From Hippasteria phrygiana (Eukaryota > Echinodermata > Asteroidea > Valvatida > Goniasteridae): a DNA stretch of 64,000 bases. Shown here one piece after another: positions 11,577 through 23,014 of the stretch (positions are counted from its first letter, which is position 1; the number at the start of each line of letters is the position of its first letter). The position numbers and the translations under genes were made by a program. The stretch lies in NCBI GenBank assembly GCA_037893225.1, contig JAZGUH010000358.1:248001-312000 (forward strand). The letters are read 5' to 3'. Under the pieces are notes generated by a model that saw nothing but the letters and a program-made list of their open reading frames with translations, did no database searches and was not told the origin of the DNA.

Positions 11577-12157
11577 ATGTACGAATGTGTGTACATGTAA
11601 CATAACAATATACACTTTTCAAGAAAACTGTGAAAAAGTATTCCCTACCAGGAAGTATGCTTTAGGCCCCAAAAAATTGTTCTGCTTCTGATTAAATGGC
11701 ATTTGAAAATAGGGTACATGTACATGTACATTGTAGGTAGGGAATTATGTGGGTTTTTTTTTTTTGGGGGGGGGGGGGGGGTTTTGTGTGATCATATGTA
11801 GGTGTCTATGTGTAGTCAAGGTTTAAACGTAGTATTTACAGCATTTATGTTGGTTTTTTCCCCCCCCCCTTTTTTCCCCCCTTTTTTCCCCCGAAAATTG
11901 AACACAAGCCATTCAATCTCTAAAAATGAGCTAAAAGTAAAAGTTTCAGAGCAACAGACAATCGACTTTTCCAGAAAACTGTAAACAAAAAATAAAAAAA
12001 TTAATAAATAAAAAATCTTGCACAACTCTTCTTATCAGGGAATACAATTAATTGAAATCACAAAGCACACAAGGACAGCTCGTCAGGTTTGTTTACTACA
12101 GTCTGCAAGTGATGACTTTTAGACAAATACATGTACAAAGGCTATACTAAAAAAGGC
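11577..12157. other. No gene seen
   Basis: Intergenic sequence with a poly-G tract near 11766 and C/T-rich runs near 11861-11892. Confidence 0.55.
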
Positions 12158-12331
12158 TATCATCCGCCTGACGGTTGAAAACGAGCGCCGTTTCTCTCTC
12201 GTTTTTTTGCCATCCAACAACACAAAACTTTGAACAGGTCCGTGGAACGATATTTCCTATAAAATACTAACCCCCAAATCCGCCCATTTCTGAAAATTGC
12301 AACAATGACCAATCATGTCCACTGCCTTTAA
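12158..12331 (-). repeat. Partial copy of the GGTGCCATCATTTCACAGGA repeat family
   Basis: It matches the 5' portion of the copies at 51695 and 61376 in reverse: CCATCCAACAACACAAAAC, AAAATACTAACCCCCAAATC and TTTCTGAAAATTGCAACAAT. Confidence 0.7.
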
Positions 12332-12438
12332 ACCTGGATGGACAGAAGCAATGGTGTCTTGCTCAAAGACAAAAGCACCATGGATCCCGAGGGGTCAATC
12401 CAAGTTCAAATCAAAGTACAGCCTGAACTCGAACTTGA

Positions 12439-12830
12439 ATGAAATACCATACTAGACTTTAAGTAAATAGCAGTCTCGAGCATCCTGTGAAATCATGGCA
12501 CCCGGTGTGCTGCCGTTTTCAAGAAAAGTAGAAATTTATATCGTCTTCCAACGATTGTTGGCCGACAATCGTTGGAAATAGTCTAGTTCCCTGACCTGAT
12601 AATTCCCTGATGTATAAATTTCTCCGTTTTGTCTAAAGTATGGTCAGGGAACCAGACTACTAGAACAGATTTCTCGCTACGCAGACTACGGTTTTTCCAG
12701 CATCTACATGTATGCACACAAAACTTTAAACGGGTCAGTGTTTCAGTATTTGCTAGCACCCAATAAAATACTAACCCCCAAATCCATATATTTCTGAAAA
12801 GCAAATTATGCATACTACCTTTAAGACTTG
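12439..12830 (-). repeat. GGTGCCATCATTTCACAGGA repeat family, copy
   Basis: The reverse orientation shows TCCTGTGAAATCATGGCACC, the inner hairpin CCAACGATTGTTGGCCGACA with CAATCGTTGG, and AATACTAACCCCCAAATCCA near the end. It is closest to 15607-16016. Confidence 0.75.
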
Positions 12831-12848
12831 GGAGTCAAAGATGTCTGT

Positions 12849-13199
12849 CAGGGTTCATACACTTTCTGAGCAAACAAATTCAAGGACTTTTCAAGGACTT
12901 TCAAGGACCATAATAGAAGAATTCAAGGACCTTCTGTGTAATAAAAATCAAAATGTGCAATTTCACTTTACGATTTTAGAATCGGAACGGGTTTTGAAAC
13001 AAGGAAAAAGGGAATAAAAAAAACACATTTTATTACCATTTTGGTTAAAATATAATATCAATAATTTTTTTGGGGAGCACATTTTGAAATTCAAGGACTT
13101 TCAAGGACCTTTTTCGGAATTCAAGGACTTTCAAGGCCTTGAAAAATGAAAAGTGAAATTCAAGGACTTTCAAGGACTTTCAAGGACCGTATGAACCCA
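12849..13199. mobile_element. hAT-like non-autonomous element with CAAGGACTTT subterminal repeats
   Basis: CAGGGTTCATAC at the left is mirrored by GTATGAACCCA at the right, with GTCTGT on both sides (12843-12848 and 13200-13205). Inside, TCAAGGACTTTCAAGGAC recurs in several blocks. CAGGG termini are usual for hAT elements, although the duplication I can read is 6 bp rather than the usual 8. Confidence 0.75.
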
Positions 13200-13205
13200 G
13201 TCTGT

Positions 13206-15600
13206 TGCAAACCTACATGTACAGTACTAATGAGCTTTAAAATAACAAACATATTTGTTGAGACCCTTAGGCTGCGGTATTGCAGTCTCATTGACAGGGC
13301 ATGTGTGGAATGTGGACCAACTGAATAAAACCTGCACTGGGTGCTGAGTTATATCATTACCACACAAAGATATGTGGGTCATTCAGAAAATTAATGCCAC
13401 TTATAATTCTGAAATAAATACCGATTCCTATACTCTTTTTCCATTTTTATAAAAACCATCATTGTCTGGATCATAAATGTAAGTAGTGGGGTTTTGGTTT
13501 TTTTTATATTTATTTGTTTATTTGTTTTTAGGTCAATTTTTCTGTTTTACATTTTGTTTTATATTAAAAATAAACATCTCTTTTCTTTGAAAAAGTCACC
13601 CTATATGTATGAACATCTCAGACATGGGGTTCATGTGTCCTTTTCTTGCTGACAAAAATTGAAAACAAAGGTTTGGACATCTCAGGGAATATTAATGGTT
13701 AAATCCATTTCGGTTATTAACGTTCTGTATTGTGGAATGGGCGAAAGCAACATGCACTGCCTGAATTAAAATTTTCAATGAAATAGGAAAAAAATTGTAC
13801 TAAAAATTGTGCATGTTATATTATAACACAATACTGGTGTGATTGATTTTGCACTACCACTACACGTACATACTGTACAAGCATTGGGCATACATTTTGT
13901 ACACGTCACTGAACCTGAACACTAAGCACATTGTACTGTGTACATGTGTACAAATCAGCAAAATATGTGCAAGTGCATAGAAACATGAGCAATATATTTG
14001 TTGTACATTTAATCAGTAAGTCTTTAATCAATATTCTATTACTCACAGTTCACAACGTCCAATTGTGCAAAAGCACTGCGAACAGTGCATGCACAAATGC
14101 AGCCCTACCAATATGTACATGTATCATAGATTTATTTCAAAAACATTCCTTTCATGCAACATTTTAAACAACCTGGTTTCCATTGTATTTTCAGGACAGA
14201 AACTTCACAGAAGTATTGGAGGCAATTGCCTCTGATGGCCCTGGTCTTCGTTTTAATAAGTTATAGGCTCGGATCATTATCAGCGTCCAGGCCCCAAGGC
14301 GTTTTTTTAAACGTAGTTGTTCAAAAATTGTCCTGATTCAGGGTAGGTTCATGCAGGGGCCACGTTTGTTGCAGCAAAAAGTGTTTAAAACCAGTTGGTG
14401 TTTTATCAGCCGTTTAAAACCACCCATGTGATGCGCTCTCGACCAATAGGAACGGGTAAACTGTCTTAGGTATTTATGAAAGCCCATTGAAATGTTCCCA
14501 TAGACAATTTGATTTTCACTTACGTGTCCTTTGCAATTAAAACAGCCTTGCCCAACCAAGAACACAGTTCCCACCCTGATTTTACACTTGCAGGAACAAA
14601 AAGAGTATGCAAGTGTAGAGTACCATTAGTACATTCAATGGGTACAAAAATACTGGCTAAACTGAAAATGTTATCCTTTGCCATCGTCACGCTGTGCTAC
14701 TACAATGTACATGCTTACGTACATGTATCTCGGGTACTCTACATATGCATATGCACATGTACATGTACATTGTACATTGTACCTGTGGTGTAATGCTGAC
14801 AGGCCCTGTACGTAAAATGTACACAATGCTGTAGTATTTGTACAATTTACAAATGTCATGTATGTTTGTACATGCAAAAACTATCTCCTTCTATAGGCCT
14901 ACATGTACTACTCCGATTAATATGTCTTACCTCATGTTCATGTATCATCCCACAAATGTATTCTGTAAAATCAGAAACCTACACTCCCACTACACGTACG
15001 TATGCACATATACAGAGTGGCACAGGTGTGCACGTACAGCAGATTCACCAGCTCCGCATTCCCAGATAGATTATTGATTACAGCTTGCACTCTGCACATT
15101 GTAAGGACAGCACTGCGCAGTTGTTAGCTTGTTTTTTTTTTTTTTTTTTTTTAATCAAAGCGGTGAATTGCAGTCCACATCAATACAATAACAATGTGGT
15201 GGTATATAATGTTCTTGCTGTATGCTAAAGAATAAACAAGTGCATGTTCAACGGAAGCCTACTGCGTGACTGTCTGTCAGTGCACTGGATCACAGTTGAA
15301 CTTGTATCTTAAACGTACTGTACAAACCAGGAAGAGTTGTGAACTGATTCAATACTACATGTAGTCTTGATACCAGCAGTTCTTTACGTATTTCGTTCCA
15401 GAGGTTGGAAGCAGTACAGGTGTATATACATGTATATATTGCATGTGAACTTTACAAATGATCCTTGATCTTTAACATGCACATGTACTGTAAATGTAAC
15501 TGCATTACACCCTCAATATTCCAGCCAGTATGAGTAGCAGAGTACAATTGTACATGTAACAACTGTCATGTACCGGTACATGTACATGTACATGTAAAAA
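13206..15600. other. No gene recognised
   Basis: AT-rich intergenic DNA with many TACATGTA words, especially around 14700-14900 and 15420-15600, and a T tract near 15130-15151. Confidence 0.55.
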
Positions 15601-15606
15601 CAAAAC

Positions 15607-16016
15607 TACTGAATTATTACGAAATACTGTACTAGGCTGTAAGTAAATAGCAGTCTCTACAAACATCCTGTGAAATCATGGCACCTGGTGTGCTATCATC
15701 GTTTTCAAGAAAAGTGGAAATTTGTATCCTTTTCCAATGATTGCCGGCCGACATCGTTGGAAATAGCCTAGTTCCCCGACCTGATATTTTCCTTGGCAGC
15801 TATAAATTGCTCTGTTTTGTCTAATGTATGGTTAGGGACCAGACTAATAGAACCAATTTTTTTTTCTCTCCGTTTTCCCAGTATCTATGCACACAAAACT
15901 TTAAACAGGTCAGTGTTACAGTATTTGCTAGCACGCTATAAAATACTAACCCCCAAATCCATTTATTTCTGAAAATTACAGTGAAAGCAAATGTGTACAT
16001 GTACATGTACCTTTAA
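15607..16016 (-). repeat. GGTGCCATCATTTCACAGGA repeat family, copy
   Basis: TCCTGTGAAATCATGGCACC, ATTGCCGGCCGACATCG and AAATACTAACCCCCAAATCC occur in the family order, reversed. Confidence 0.75.
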
Positions 16017-16310
16017 AATTCTGGATATTTCATTTGTCTTGAGGCATTAGGTTACGCCTCTAGCCTAGTCCACTGTACATTTTACTGGCTTATACACTGT
16101 ATATGTTTCTTCTAGTCCATACATGTACATGTAGGTTTAATTTTACACTTTTTAAAAGATATTTTGAAGAGAAATTAGTTTCATGCCAGCAGGCTACTGT
16201 TTTCACATACATGTACAGTGTACATGTAGGCAACTAAAGTCTTTGGCCCGGGCTAGTAAAAAAAACACCAATAAATAACCCCTTATGTCCAGCTGTTATT
16301 AACGGGGTCC
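16017..16310. other. No gene seen
   Basis: Unique-looking intergenic DNA between repeats, with several TACATGTA words. Confidence 0.5.
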
Positions 16311-16470
16311 TGGTTTTCAAATAAGGGCTTGTGCAGACAAGCGTAACACAAGCAATAGGCAACCATGGATTGAGTACATAATGCACCTATAGATGACAAT
16401 CAACCAGGTCCCAAGTGGTCTTTTTAAAAATGCGGCTATATATGGCTGTCGTCCATATTTAATGGGATAA
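16311..16470 (-). mobile_element. Diverged copy of the TTAA MITE body
   Basis: Reverse-orientation family words are present (GCTTGTGCAGACAAGCGTAA, CCATGGATTGAGTA, ACCAGGTCCCAAGTGG). It mirrors the copy at 3512-3665. Confidence 0.55.
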
Positions 16471-17304
16471 ATACAGATCCAGTTCTGATGGATGATTGAA
16501 TGCATGAAAGTCGGTTGTTTGCAGGTACATGTACATGTACTTTTTGCCTCTTAATGTAAGAAAAAAAAAGTCTTCCCGGGTCCTACAATTTAGTAGTGAA
16601 TCCAACTTTGTTCCCCATCCAACTTATTGCAAAATCATCCCTTTACACAAGTCATGTCATTTATTTCAATAGGAAACATTATCCCAAAAGAAAGGAAATG
16701 GCGGCTTAGTATCCGCTGGTCCCACAGGAGTAAAACGATGCCCAAATCAGCAGGGAAAACCCCAATATGTACTCTACGTGTACTGTTGTTAATATGTCTG
16801 CAGCTTTTCAAATTTGATTGAAGTACATGTACAATGTACATGTACCCCATGGGTTTCAATTGTGCGACCAACATGCCTCACTAAACCATTTTGTACAGCT
16901 GTGCTGAAGTAAAATCCTGTTTGTTCCCAATTCCCAGGCTGTGCTTTTTGTGAAACACAAAGAGATTACAAAATGTACAATGTATGGTTATGCAGTCACT
17001 CAGAAAATATGCCAAAATCTGTGTGTCTTTTTTCTTAGGTTCAGGTTCAGGCTGGGCATTCAATGTACATGTACATGTATACACATGTACACGTGTAAAA
17101 AAGCTGACATTATTTGTGTAAATTCCACCACAATAACCTGATGACTTTTTTTGAGCAAGTTGTTTTTAAAATGTTGAAGAAAATAATTGGTGAAGCCACC
17201 CGCCCCCGCCCCCCCCCCCCCCCCCCCCTCCCAGTCCTTTGTGTGCTACTCTGTACCTTACAATTGTATATTTCTTTTTTACCGGCCACTTTGGCTACTT
17301 TTCC
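16471..17304. other. No gene seen; poly-C tract near 17206-17227
   Basis: Intergenic DNA with TACATGTA words and a C run of about 20 bp. Confidence 0.55.
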
Positions 17305-17600
17305 CTTGTGGATTGTTTGACGAATTATAAGTTAAAAAGTCGTATCCTCATTGAGTGATGCCCACAATGTCGCTTCCCGGGTTGTATCTTAAAATTTGGG
17401 TGTGATCCCTGGCTTTTTATACGGCATTCTAGGTTTATGACTTCTGAATAGCGACCACCCGATCAAAGATACTGACAATTTGGGAGACTGCCAACATAGG
17501 GCAAGATATGTAGCTCAGTTGGTAGAGCGCAGGTACGGTAACCCGGAGGTCGCAGGTTCGAATCCCGCTCCTGTCAGTTACTTTGTTCACTTTGAAAATG
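17305..17600 (+). repeat. tRNA-derived SINE with intact A and B boxes
   Basis: An A box (TAGCTCAGTTGGTAGAGCG, 17511-17529) and a perfect B box (GGTTCGAATCC, 17555-17565) define a tRNA-like pol III promoter. About 120 bp upstream of the A box is shared with the copy at 27485-27775, so the repeat unit extends beyond the tRNA part. The tail word CCCTTGTGGATTGTTTGACG occurs before this copy (about 17303), suggesting a preceding unit. A true tRNA gene is unlikely, because the acceptor stem does not pair. Confidence 0.8.
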
Positions 17601-18309
17601 TACTTTTAAACTTGGCAAACACTTTGAATTAATTTAGACATGGTTCAACATGAAAGAGGTCTGTTGGTGTATCCCATGGTTTATACACTGTATAGCATTT
17701 CTGTACATATCACCAACAATGTACAGATAATAAGACTGGAATCTTGCACAAATGCTTATGTTTTTGTCTAACCCTATACTACATTTTATGTACATTTGTA
17801 CATGTATGTATATTGTACGAATATGTATGCATTATGTGAACATGCACTGCATGTACAATGTACGAATAATACGCAGACTCATTGAACAATGTGCATTATT
17901 TTAAAGAAAAGGGGCTGTGCCTAATAACAAAAAAATAATAAAAACAAGACCTGTTCTCAGGACGAGTACAGAGCAGTTCCACTTTTTGTTGTTCATGAGT
18001 CTGCTAACAATCTGTCAAAATACAAGTTATGCTTAAAACAGTGCCAGCGGCTATTCAAATCAGACACAAGCAACAGAAAATATTAGTTCTTAAACCCTGT
18101 CAACAAGAAAACAAATGCATTATCAGAAAATAATTATCATTTCATTGACATTTTCACGTAAAACACGTCAAAGAAACATTCCCCAAAATGGTCCACGGCA
18201 CCAGTTTAAACAAAACTTGCCAAAAAACAACACATTTAGTATACAAACTCATGTTGAGTGTGGCTGCCACACTGTACAGGAGGGTCTCTCGAATCAAAAC
18301 ACACTTTTC
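17601..18309. other. No gene seen
   Basis: AT-rich intergenic DNA with TACATGTA-type words near 17790-17880. Confidence 0.55.
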
Positions 18310-18512
18310 TTAACCCTTGTATGGGTACGCATATGGCGCAAAAAAAGTGCCACCAGGCCGGATGACGTCTATAGACGCCTTTTTCTGCATTTTCAATCCA
18401 TTGTTGGATTATTGTGTTCGTTACGCTTGGCTGCACAAGCTTTTTGTGTCTGTTTCGCTTGTTTCGACATGGCACCCCGGCGCCTCAGTTATAACCGTAC
18501 GCAAGGGGTTAA
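18310..18512 (+). mobile_element. TTAA MITE, first of a head-to-head pair
   Basis: It is bounded by TTAA at 18310 and 18509, with TTAACCCTTGTATGGGTACG at the left and CCGTACGCAAGGGGTTAA at the right. The core GTGCCACCAGGCCGGATGAC is intact. Confidence 0.85.
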
Positions 18513-18519
18513 CCCCTTT

Positions 18520-18740
18520 TTAACCCCTTGAGTACGGTATTTTACGGGAGACGTCGGGGTGCCGCGGCGGCTCTGGCAGCCAAGCGAACCGCTACAATGT
18601 GTTTGTGCAGTCAAGCGTAACCTATACACAATAATCCAACAATGGATTGAAACTGCACAAACAGTGGCCAATTGTGTCATCCGGCCTGGTGGCACTGTTT
18701 TTTTTGCGCCAAATTCCGTCATCCGTACGCAAGGGGTTAA
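18520..18740 (-). mobile_element. TTAA MITE, second of a head-to-head pair
   Basis: It lies 7 bp from its neighbour in the opposite orientation. In reverse complement it starts TTAACCCCTTGCGTACGGA and contains GTGCCACCAGGCCGGATGAC. This copy is the best guide to the intact left end that seeded the 87-bp satellite. Confidence 0.87.
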
Positions 18741-19584
18741 AGAACTAAAAAAAAAAAAAATCTGAACAAATACAATATTCCATATGCGGAACTATTTTCA
18801 GCAAAACAACTGTTGCATGAGGAAATTTCTCCATAGCGATAACCGATAAGTGGGTGTAAAGTTTACATTGCTACACATCAACAGATACAACCAGCCAGGG
18901 TCGATGTCCATAATACATGAATGTACATGTACACCTCTACACCTCCAGGCACCCTACTCAACACTCCCAGCATACAGTAATTTTTCCACTTGGACTGGTA
19001 GCTGATGAAGCGGAATAACAAAATAAGAGCACAGAAGCACCTGCCCCAGAATATGGATGATCCTTGCTGAAATCACCTGTGCTTTAAAGAGGCAATCTTT
19101 CAAGTTTCTTTTTTCTACTGGGGAGATTACTAACGGAGTTTTCTTGAGGTGTCTTTCATATGAGGTGTCTTTCATGTTGTGTCCTTTGTGATTTCTTTTT
19201 ATTGTGGGGGAAACTGCTGAATTGAAATGTGCTCTTTCAAAGGATTAGACGCCCGAACAAAATAAAGAACACCCGAAAAAGAAAACCAACAGTACAATAC
19301 AAAAACATACAATTTTAAAATCTGTTGGAACAAAAACAATCCAACTTGGTAAAGAGCATGGATAGTGCAAGTACAACTTCAAAGTCTTTGAGGAAAATCC
19401 GCAAATAAAGTACATGTATCAATAAACTGTCGTGTACATTATTACATGTAATTCATCCGTGAGCGCAAGTAAACAAGGAAAAAATGTATGCCTTACAAAC
19501 CCCCCCCCCCCCCACAATAAAATCACAGATTCACATCCCTGTATGAGTTGATAGCATTTGACAGGTTAACAAATCAATCCTTTT
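18741..19584. other. No firm gene; one weak exon candidate near 18965-19071 (minus)
   Basis: This is intergenic DNA with a 14-bp C run near 19500. A minus-strand stretch after a TTTCAG acceptor near 19072 stays open for about 37 codons in the phase required by the candidate exon at 20790-21076. Support is weak. Confidence 0.35.
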
Positions 19585-20775
19585 ATGGGTGATTCCGTAA
19601 ATATGGGGGCCAGTGGTAAAAATGTACATTCCTATACTTTCTTGGTGGATTTGTCATGCATGGTTAGTTCACATATTCATTTCTGTGTTTTTATTGTATA
19701 ACTGACATCAGTGTGCACTAAATAAAACCAACAAAATTTGTATCATGACAATGCATTGTCCTAATTTTGGTTCAAAATAATCTAAAATTATCACTTTTTA
19801 GTAAAATAAATTACGACATTGAAACACAAGCATTTAAAAGTGTCATTTCCCATTATTTTTAAAGGGTTAACTTGGTTATTTATAAAGTAAAATGATTGAT
19901 TACACTTCAATGTTGAAAGTAAAACTCATATTTCATAAATAATTTTATATTTTCTTAACATGAGAGGTTTGGCAAAAATATGTTCACCGTGTAAACTTTG
20001 GTGTCCCCTAAAAATATTTACACGTTGAACATTACTATTGAGCGTATCCTCTATATTAACTACTATATCTGTTCAATTTTGATGGCTAGTTTAAGCTTCT
20101 ACTTTGTTTCAAAGAATTTGAAAGTTTGTACAGAGAATTTAAGGAAGCAAGAAAAATATGGTCATTCTAAATTTTGACAAACCCCTTTAGTGTCCCCCCA
20201 AATGTTTACGTTGTGAAACTTGAGCTTAAATTGAAAATATTTGCCATGCTTAATTTGTGGACATTTCTAGCTAAAAGTTAATCTGAATGGAGGTTTTTAA
20301 CATGCATTATGTAAAATGTTGACAACTTGTTTCAGAATTTGAAATATCAGGCAATACAACTTTGGTGTCCCCTCTAACTTCTTTACACGTGAAACTTTGT
20401 TTTTGTCCCAAAAAAATGAGACAGAGCCACCGATTGACTAATAAATAGAGTTTTTATCTTAAAATTGACCCGGTTATCTGAAGTAAACACAAAAATGGAA
20501 CAAAACATATTCTAGGGTGTTCTTATACATGTGATTTAAAGCATTTTGGTGTCCCCCTCTACACGTGAAAACCTTAACTTTCCATGAATGAAGATATTTT
20601 GATGGTGTACATGATTCCTACCCTACTAAAAAGAACTTACATACCACAATTTTCAAGGAAATCGTTAAATATAACAAATTAAAAAAAAAAACTTTTAAAC
20701 ATAATAGGTGATTTATGATTTTAGGGCCTAAAATGTGCGTGTCGCAAGTTGGTGCCCATATTTACGGAATTCCAT
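19585..20775. mobile_element. 1.2-kb inverted-repeat element with recurring TTTGGTGTCCCC words
   Basis: GATTCCGTAAATATGGGGGC at the left is mirrored by GCCCATATTTACGGAATTCC at the right. GGTGTCCCC recurs inside at irregular intervals, often before an ACACGT or ACGTTG word. No coding capacity is seen. The right end lies 15 bp from the splice donor of the candidate exon at 20790. Confidence 0.75.
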
Positions 20776-20789
20776 AATGTTGCTTTTAC

Positions 20790-21076
20790 CTTGGTTCAGT
20801 GGGATCACGTCCATAGTTATTCGGCTTGGTAGTCGTTAAATACGGTGACAAGTATGTATCCTCATCCACAGATTTTGTTTTGGGAATTTCCGGCAGTGGC
20901 AAATCTGGCGGCCTAAGCATTCGCTGCCGAGGGGGCACACAGGGGGCCAGACGCTTGTGTAAAGTTCGTCCTGAACATCTCTCCTGATTCGCCGCCCGGC
21001 CTGGTCTTTTGCCACCACCGCTGCCCGCCCAGCCAAGGCTGAACTCGACCGTTATCGCAGTGTTCCATTCAGACAT
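20790..21076 (-). CDS. Candidate first coding exon of an unrecognised gene
   Basis: An open frame on the minus strand begins MSEWNTAITVEFSLGW and runs 95 codons plus two bases to an AG|GTAAAAG donor. The composition looks protein-like: a basic GGGKRPGR segment, then a proline-rich stretch (RPPDLPLPEIPKTKS) and a tyrosine-containing tail (YLSPYLTTTKPNNYG). I do not recognise the family. The donor abuts a transposon that starts at 20775, so the next exon would lie beyond it. One terminal-exon candidate in matching phase, after a TTTCAG acceptor near 19072, would add about 37 residues, but nothing about it is convincing. This could also be chance coding. Confidence 0.45.
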
Positions 21077-22094
21077 GTTTAGATCTCGCTGGTGACTGAG
21101 TGACCCGTACTTACACTTCTAATTGTCAGCATCCTGGGAACCGAGAAAAACACATTTGTCTCGCAAACGTGCAGTCAGTTCCGAGTCCACACAAATACTG
21201 TCAACTCAATGTGCCCAGGATTTCAAATCTTCAAAAACAGCGGCTAAGATGCATCTTGTTAACATTCCACACTTGACTGAGGACTTTACGAGGAGGCTTC
21301 AAATGAAACTCGGATGAAGCGCTGTGCCACTTCCTGCCTTTGTCATGGCCATGAAGATCAACTCCCAATGTCTTAATGTCGCTAAGAATAGACTGCCAAT
21401 GGGAGTTGTCCCGACTCTGGACAGCGTAATTGCATTTCTGCTGGATGTTCCGCACAGAGTCTAGGGACTTGGACTCATTATGGTTCGTTGGTTTAACACC
21501 TGACCAAGTTTAATTTGAAATGCTTCCTGTCTGGTTTGTTAGAATCGCGGATGGCAAAATTATAAAGGCGTGTCTGCTATGATCATGTTACAACTACATA
21601 TGTACATTTGTCTATTGCTTTAACACAGCAGACAGAATACATTGTACAAACCGACTAGTACTGCACACATCACCTCATTATTGGTTCATTGAATTATGAA
21701 CTTTAGTACTGAGGACTCTTGTTCTCTTCCACTGTTCTGACTTTTTGACATGTCCCATAAGGTTTGTACATGAAAACTACCGAGGACTTGGGCTCAGGTC
21801 CTCAGTTGTATATTGTTCTGTTATGTGTCTTTAGTTTGTTATGCTGCCAGTGTAAGGAAATTCCCCTCACAGAATGTATATACGCCCCTCATTCAACCGG
21901 CACAAACAAATGTTTTGTCACAGGCCACGCGCCACTTATTTGCATACACGTGCGACCTCGGCTGACCCTGTGAATGAATGGGTCAGAGTTGTTTACGCCA
22001 AGCCTATGTGCCAGAAGGTTCTGTGTGTATCTCGAATACAGAGTAATTGTATTCGGGGCTGTGTAGAGGATTATTTTTGGATGTGACGTAATTG
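21077..22094. other. No gene recognised; upstream region of the minus-strand candidate exon
   Basis: The part near 21077-21130 could hold the promoter of the candidate gene. A word ATGTCCCATAAGGTTTGTAC near 21750 recurs near 35580, marking an unclassified repeat. Confidence 0.45.
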
Positions 22095-23014
22095 TGTAAG
22101 ATTGTATTTAGAGGCTGACGTCATTTGTACGATTCTCTAGAATTTCTAGTAATCTCTGGAATGAATGAAATCCTTTATATACGGGCTAATTTCGGAATAG
22201 AATCAGGACTTGATTTTCGACGGAGGACTGGAGATTACTTTAGACGGACGGAGAATTTCGTTGGGATTTCAGTTATCGACTTTATCGAGCCGTTTTATTC
22301 GGACCTGTGACCTGTATATGACTCGTCTGTGTACAATAGGAGCGTCTGGAGGCAGTTAGAGCTGAGTTTTATTTCCGGAAGAGACATTTATTTGTGAACT
22401 GTCGTCGGTTCATTATTTGGGGTCTTATATCCCCATATTTTCGCGACGGGAGCCAGTTTGTGTCGTCCCCCGCTGTTTTCGTCTCCCTTCGGCTGTTTTG
22501 GAGGTGAATTCGCCCCGTGTTCCAGCTTGCCAAAGAACTGTATTCGCTCGCATTATTGGAGTCGTCCTCGTCCGTTGCTGAGTACCCAAGTCCTCGCCCA
22601 AGTCCTCGCCCAAGTCCTCGCCCAAGTCCTCGCCCAATTCCTTGCCCAAGTCCTCGCCCAAGTCCTCGCCCAAGTCCTCGCCCAAGTCCTCGCCCAAGTC
22701 CTCGCCCAAGTCCTCGCCCAAGTCCTCGCCCATTGCAGAGCTGCCCAAGTCATCTGAGCCCTCGCCTATATACATGTACATGTAAGTCCTCGCCCGTAAG
22801 ATCTTTTAAGTTATATATTGTATAAGATCTTTTCTTAATTCTACACTTGTTAAACCCTATTGACTCTAGAATATTCTCATTATTAAATCACATTGTTTCT
22901 TTGTTCTTTATATCAGTGTGATCTTGTTTGATTTCTTTGTTGCATCTGAGAAAATTCAGGCTTTTTCTAGTAATTTCTATTTGCGGATAGTCTGGAGATT
23001 TTCAGACCGTAACA
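22095..23014 (+). mobile_element. Solo LTR of a retrotransposon (920 bp) with 5-bp target duplication
   Basis: The element begins TGTAAGATTG and ends CCGTAACA, the TG...CA form of LTRs, and AATTG stands on both sides (22090-22094 and 23015-23019). A TGACGTCA lies 21 bp inside the left end (22116). TATTAAATC near 22882 could be a polyadenylation signal. No primer-binding site or gag-pol follows, so this is a solo LTR left by recombination. Ty3/Gypsy and BEL elements both make 5-bp duplications, so the family is open. Orientation is inferred from the TG-to-CA reading and the position of the possible polyadenylation signal. Confidence 0.8.
22587..22731. repeat. 12-bp minisatellite (CAAGTCCTCGCC), about 12 copies, inside the LTR
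   Basis: Twelve consecutive units of CAAGTCCTCGCC occur with one variant (CAATTCCTTGCC). It creates open frames in several phases on both strands, none credible as genes. Confidence 0.93.

Noticed and set aside
17503..17577. A functional tRNA gene
   Set aside because: A and B boxes are good, but the acceptor stem does not pair and the same unit recurs with a shared tail, so it is a SINE.
22425..22825. Proline/serine, leucine/alanine and tryptophan repeat frames over the 12-bp minisatellite
   Set aside because: A 12-bp period keeps several frames open on both strands, and the stretch lies inside a solo LTR.
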